A stretch of DNA of 8,159 nt, taken from assembly GCA_947037905.1 (NCBI GenBank), contig CAMQUX010000053.1:1-8159 (forward strand). The letters are read 5' to 3'. The position numbers and the translations under genes are program-made. Source of the DNA: an uncultured Desulfovibrionaceae bacterium (GTDB taxonomy: Bacteria; Desulfobacterota; Desulfovibrionia; Desulfovibrionales; Desulfovibrionaceae). The notes below the pieces were generated by a model. It was not told where the DNA came from, did not search any database, and saw only the letters and a list, made by a program, of their open reading frames with translations. Of this stretch, positions 6,181 through 8,159 are shown one piece after another; positions within the stretch are counted from its first letter, which is position 1; every line of letters begins with the position of its first letter.

Positions 6181-6813
6181 ATGACAATTTTTTATCAGCA
6201 AAAAGAACCGCTCATCTTAGCCTCTTCTTCTCCACGAAGAAAAGAGCTACTTTCGCAGGTGCATATTCAGTTTCAAGCAGTGCCTGCTAAAAACGAACCA
6301 GAACCGAAAGACGGCGAAAATCCTCTAAACTACGCCATGCGTTCTGCAAGAGCAAAGGCCGCAGAAGTCGCAGCGTTTTATCCTGAAAGCCTCATACTCA
6401 GTGCCGATACCATAATCGAATTTGAAGGAAAAACAATAGGAAAACCGCAAGGTTTAAGCGAAAAAGAGCAATGCACGCACGCGTTAGAGATACTCACAAG
6501 CTTACAAGGGCGGGCGCATCTTGTTCATACTGCCTATTCTTTTTTCCATAAAAATTTAGAAATAGATACCCTCACAAGCACAAGTGAAGTATGTATGCGA
6601 AAAGCTTCCTCAAGCGAGCTTATGCGTTACGTTGCTACAAAAGAACCTTTAGATAAAGCTGGAGCGTATGCTATACAAGGCATTGGCTCATTTCTAATAG
6701 ATAAAATAAATGGCTCATATCACGGTATTATTGGTCTGCCCATTGCCGGTGTCATTGAAAAATTACTTGAATATAACTTTATTACTATAAATAACGACGA
6801 GATAAATCTATGA
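6181..6813 (+). CDS. maf: Maf family nucleotide pyrophosphatase
   Basis: A Maf-like nucleoside triphosphate pyrophosphatase, a house-cleaning enzyme that hydrolyses non-canonical or excess dNTP/UTP to the monophosphate and pyrophosphate in the cytoplasm. With the ATG at 6181 the protein has 210 residues. It shows the family motifs in order: ILASSSPRRKELL (12-24), SADTIIE (74-80, containing the presumed catalytic Asp76), GKPQ (87-90), EPLDKAGAYAIQG (155-167) and NGSYHGIIGLP (177-187). In most relatives the last motif reads SNVVGLP; the YHGII form resembles the SYSGIMGLP variant in some YhdE-type members. The frame extends to TTG 6166, but the extra residues are not family-like. It overlaps ubiX by 4 bases (ATGA), so the two form an operon. 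Housekeeping in nature, likely host rather than phage. Confidence 0.93.
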   Translation: MTIFYQQKEPLILASSSPRRKELLSQVHIQFQAVPAKNEPEPKDGENPLNYAMRSARAKAAEVAAFYPESLILSADTIIEFEGKTIGKPQGLSEKEQCTHALEILTSLQGRAHLVHTAYSFFHKNLEIDTLTSTSEVCMRKASSSELMRYVATKEPLDKAGAYAIQGIGSFLIDKINGSYHGIIGLPIAGVIEKLLEYNFITINNDEINL

Positions 6814-7367
6814 AAAAAATACTCCTAGCTGTAACTGGCGCAAGTGGCATGCCCTATGCCTTTTCTCTTGCAAAAGCACTGCACGAAATAAAAGAATTAG
6901 AACTACATCTGCTCGTTTCTCATAACGCAAAAGATGTAATTGAAAAAGAAAGCACCGAGTCTCTCGAGGCTCTTTTAGCGTATGCGCATACTAATTACGA
7001 TATCACCGACTTTGCAAGTGCGCCATCAAGTGGCTCATGGCTACACGATGGAATGATTATTTGCCCCTGTTCCATGGCGAGCCTTGCGAGTATCTCGCAC
7101 GGTTGTCAAACTAATCTCATACACCGTGCAGCAGATGTTTGTCTTAAAGAACGGCGCAAGCTACTTATTGTTGTGCGTGAGACTCCTTTTCAACTTATAC
7201 ATGTTCAGAACATGCAGAATTTGATTTTAGCTGGTGCGTCTATTATGCCTGCCTGTCCTAGTTTTTACAATCAGCCAAAAACCATTGATGAGATGGTCAC
7301 GCAGTTCACTGGTAGAATTTTAGACCAAGTTGGCATTGAGAATACTCTTACTAAACGCTGGAAATAA
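6810..7367 (+). CDS. ubiX: Flavin prenyltransferase, UbiX family
   Basis: A 185-residue flavin prenyltransferase. The family attaches a dimethylallyl group to FMN to make prenylated FMN, the cofactor of UbiD-type decarboxylases used in quinone synthesis and aromatic acid metabolism. Visible signatures: N-terminal VTGASGMPYAFSLAKAL with the GASG loop at 10-13, Ser37 in LLVSHNA, MIICPCSMASLASISHG (82-98), NLIHRAADVCLKERRKL, VVRETPFQLIHVQNM (121-135, the RETP motif) and MPACPSFYNQPKTIDEMV (146-163). Length is normal, and the key residues of the family appear present. The ATG at 6810 lies inside the maf stop (ATGA overlap), so translation is coupled; no strong ribosome binding site of its own. 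No UbiD partner is in view. Confidence 0.94.
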   Translation: MKKILLAVTGASGMPYAFSLAKALHEIKELELHLLVSHNAKDVIEKESTESLEALLAYAHTNYDITDFASAPSSGSWLHDGMIICPCSMASLASISHGCQTNLIHRAADVCLKERRKLLIVVRETPFQLIHVQNMQNLILAGASIMPACPSFYNQPKTIDEMVTQFTGRILDQVGIENTLTKRWK

Positions 7368-7512
7368 TTTAACAATTACTATTTATTATTTAACTATTAA
7401 TTATTTTAGAATTTTAAGAGTTTAGGAGTTTAGGAGTTTAGCTCTTTAATCATTATTTTCCTTAACATCACTAATACGAGCTTTAATATAGTTGGTTAGA
7501 ACCATTTTTTCA
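7368..7512. other. AT-rich spacer after ubiX with GAGTTTAG triplet repeat
   Basis: No clear gene or GC-rich terminator follows ubiX directly. Three perfect head-to-tail copies of GAGTTTAG occupy 7418-7441 and are followed by CTCTTT, which could pair with AAGAG just upstream to give a weak hairpin. On the minus strand an ATG at 7505 opens 19 codons (MVLTNYIKARISDVKENND) to 7446; the frame is open further upstream without an ATG. It may be a gene remnant, but I cannot support it as a gene. Confidence 0.5.
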
Positions 7513-7551
7513 GAGAGGGAACTAATGGGCTTCGCCCCTACGTTCCCTCTC
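7513..7551. repeat. Two-part palindromic hairpin (REP-like)
   Basis: Outer stem GAGAGGGAAC (7513-7522) pairs perfectly with GTTCCCTCTC (7542-7551); an inner stem GGGC/GCCC closes a TTC loop (7527-7537). It is GC-rich against an AT-rich background, and resembles dispersed REP-like palindromes with a GGGCTTCGCCC core. No T-run follows at once on either strand (a T6 run comes about 20 bases later on the plus strand), so it is not a standard terminator. Confidence 0.8.
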
Positions 7552-7608
7552 GGGCTCTCCCTTCTTACCCCTTTTTTATCCGCAATACATTTTATATTCT
7601 TTAATTAG
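7525..7608 (+). CDS. Possible 27-residue hydrophobic peptide
   Basis: An ATG at 7525, inside the loop region of the hairpin, opens 27 codons (MGFAPTFPLGLSLLTPFLSA, then a short hydrophobic tail) to TAG 7606-7608. AGAGG at 7514-7518 with a 6-base spacer would be its ribosome binding site, and lies in the hairpin's 5' arm, so it would be masked when the hairpin forms. One membrane-spanning helix is conceivable. It could equally be chance translation of a repeat. No homologue is recognised. Confidence 0.2.
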   Translation: MGFAPTFPLGLSLLTPFLSAIHFIFFN

Positions 7609-7614
7609 CTTTTC

Positions 7615-7639
7615 AAAAAACTTGCCCTAAGAAGGCAAG
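7615..7639 (-). terminator. Intrinsic terminator for the minus-strand ORF
   Basis: Read on the minus strand, CTTGCC (7639-7634) pairs with GGCAAG (7626-7621) around the loop TTCTTAG and is followed by six T (7620-7615). An outer pairing AGCTTTTC (7607-7614) with GAAAAGCT (7644-7651) encloses it. It lies 18 bases past the stop of the minus-strand ORF at 7657, as expected for that gene's terminator. Confidence 0.7.
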
Positions 7640-7656
7640 CTTCGAAAAGCTACTGC

Positions 7657-7842
7657 TCACTTTCTTTTACCGCATAAATTTATAACCGCCCCTCTGCCAA
7701 AAAATAACTTGCGTAAGTCCTTAATAAATTTATAAATTCTCCCTCTGCCAAATTTTTCGGCTAGCTCATTAGTAGAAAAGTATTTCCTTTTGCGTTTAAG
7801 TAGCTCTTCTTGACAAGTTTTAATCTTTTCCCTAATCTTCAA
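7657..7842 (-). CDS. Small basic protein, possible winged-helix/HTH
   Basis: A 61-residue minus-strand ORF starting at TTG 7842. The protein is rich in Lys and Arg. Residues 21-45 (YFSTNELAEKFGRGRIYKFI plus KDLRK) read like a helix-turn-helix of the STxELAExFG...IxxxIKDLR kind, followed by a possible wing. FGRG occurs twice, at 31-34 and 48-51, because the DNA holds a direct repeat (7674-7701 and 7724-7752). No Shine-Dalgarno sequence is obvious before the TTG. The same frame remains open without an ATG back to 7944, running through the RNA-like structure. A good terminator follows the stop, which argues that the region is transcribed on this strand. I do not recognise a named family. Confidence 0.45.
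   Translation of the reverse strand: MKIREKIKTCQEELLKRKRKYFSTNELAEKFGRGRIYKFIKDLRKLFFGRGAVINLCGKRK
7674..7752. repeat. Imperfect direct repeat inside the small minus-strand ORF
   Basis: ATAAATTTATAA, 6-7 variable bases, then CTCTGCCAAA occurs at 7674-7701 and again at 7724-7752, a spacing of about 50 bases. On the minus strand both copies encode FGRG-containing segments, but the second diverges after a one-base length difference. It may mark an internal duplication. Confidence 0.8.
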
Positions 7843-7862
7843 GCATAGACTTTGCTTTATTT

Positions 7863-7946
7863 GTCGGGAGTAGACGAATACAATACCTGTTAAAAGGAAA
7901 TTAGTCTGCCACGCTTGGGTGTGGTTGAGAACTCCCGACTCTTTTT
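7863..7946 (+). ncRNA. Candidate structured RNA, three-way junction ending in a T-run
   Basis: A closing stem GTCGGGAGT (7863-7871) pairs perfectly with ACTCCCGAC (7931-7939), followed by TCTTTTT. Two stems sit inside. The first is AGAC-G-AAT (7872-7879) with ATT-A-GTCT (7900-7907), capped by CCT/AGG (7886-7888 with 7895-7897). The second is CCACGC (7909-7914) with GTGTGG (7919-7924), around TTGG. The segment is visibly richer in G and C than its surroundings. The T-run gives it plus-strand direction, so it is either a small RNA with its own terminator or an elaborate terminator. It is not a canonical tRNA, and I do not recognise an RNA family. It lies just upstream of the minus-strand ORF, in the opposite direction. 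Confidence 0.5.
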
Positions 7947-7994
7947 ATAAAAACATTCCCCTTTCATCTTAAACTAGCCTCCACTTCTTGAGAC

Positions 7995-8081
7995 CTCATC
8001 AATATGAACTAAAAATTTATGATTATTAGACTCTTACCCCCCTTACCAATATCAAAAAAATTACATTGATGAGACTCTTAC
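7995..8081. repeat. Inverted and direct short repeats
   Basis: CTCATCAAT (7995-8003) is inverted as ATTGATGAG (8065-8073); with one bulge the match extends to GAG-CTCATCAAT on both sides. A 10-base direct repeat AGACTCTTAC occurs at 8028-8037 and 8072-8081. The spacing of about 60 bases could be a small mobile element relic or a folded RNA; no gene is inside. Confidence 0.6.
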
Positions 8082-8115
8082 AACCTCACTAGCAAAGAGA
8101 CTAAAAAAACCTACG

Positions 8116-8159
8116 CACTTGCGAGTAAAAAGAGCCTTTAGGCGTTCTTTTTGCTCGTG
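8116..8159. terminator. Bidirectional terminator-like hairpin at window edge
   Basis: CGAGTAAAAAGA (8122-8133) pairs with TCTTTTTGCTCG (8146-8157, one T-G wobble), with GCC/GGC closing a TTTA loop (8134-8143) and a two-base bulge. CAC at 8116-8118 may pair with the GTG at the very end. The A-run on one arm and T-run on the other would suit termination in either direction. It may extend beyond the window. Confidence 0.6.

Noticed and set aside
7418..7441. A CRISPR array from the GAGTTTAG or TACGA repeats
   Set aside because: Units are 5-8 bases with no spacers; they are simple tandem repeats.
7810..7838. Plus-strand promoter for the structured RNA (TTGACA at 7810-7815)
   Set aside because: The -35 match is perfect, but the hexamer 17 bases on, TAATCT, is a poor -10 and the distance to 7863 is about 20 bases too long.
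7863..7939. A tRNA, given the 77-base length and a 7-bp end stem
   Set aside because: There is no proper D arm, anticodon arm or T arm (no GGTTCRA-type loop); the inner stems fit a three-way junction instead.
49..8159. A diversity-generating retroelement as in BPP-1
   Set aside because: No reverse transcriptase, accessory gene, or template/variable repeat pair was seen, and the tail-fibre region that would be diversified is absent.

Overview
The window is AT-rich bacterial or phage DNA. It carries the structural gene block of a short-tailed (podovirus) phage on the plus strand, followed by two bacterial housekeeping-type genes and a gene-poor, structure-rich tail. Bases 1-48 are not biological: they match the Illumina TruSeq i5-side adapter, including an 8-base index, so the real sequence starts at 49 and the window begins at a contaminated contig edge. 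The phage proteins look like the Bordetella BPP-1 / T7-like podovirus module. Together with maf and ubiX they suggest an AT-rich Gram-negative host, possibly a gut proteobacterium or Desulfobacterota; the host assignment is inference only.

Layout. 49-768: 3' part of the major capsid protein gene. 781-1167: Bbp16-type capsid cement protein, followed by a strong intrinsic terminator hairpin at 1208-1234. 1249-1818: gp11-like tail adaptor (tail tubular protein A). 1819-2043: AT-rich island with degenerate repeats and a short broken ORF. 2044-2349: Bbp19-type protein. 2321-3091: gp13-like (GNAT-like) virion protein with a long charged N-terminal extension. 3052-3519: gp14-like internal virion protein. 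3610-5715: gp12-like nozzle protein (tail tubular protein B). 5776-5811: intrinsic terminator closing the phage block. 5812-6165: non-coding, AT-rich, simple repeats. 6181-6813: maf. 6810-7367: ubiX. 7368-8159: no clear plus-strand gene, but several hairpins, a candidate small minus-strand gene with its own terminator, and a compact three-stem RNA-like structure ending in a T-run.

How it works together. The capsid shell (capsid plus cement), the head-tail adaptor and nozzle, and the ejected internal proteins are all co-oriented with overlaps or short gaps, consistent with one late operon. The terminator after the capsid genes would favour high capsid output, as the T-phi terminator does in T7. 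The phage block stops at the nozzle gene: the large internal core proteins, tail fibre, lysis and integration genes are not in view. The overlapping maf-ubiX pair after the gap looks like host chromosome, so 5716-6165 may be the edge of a truncated or rearranged prophage. I found no diversity-generating retroelement, CRISPR array, tRNA, rRNA or transposase. The best candidates for something undescribed are the structured RNA at 7863-7946 and the small HTH-like ORF beside it.
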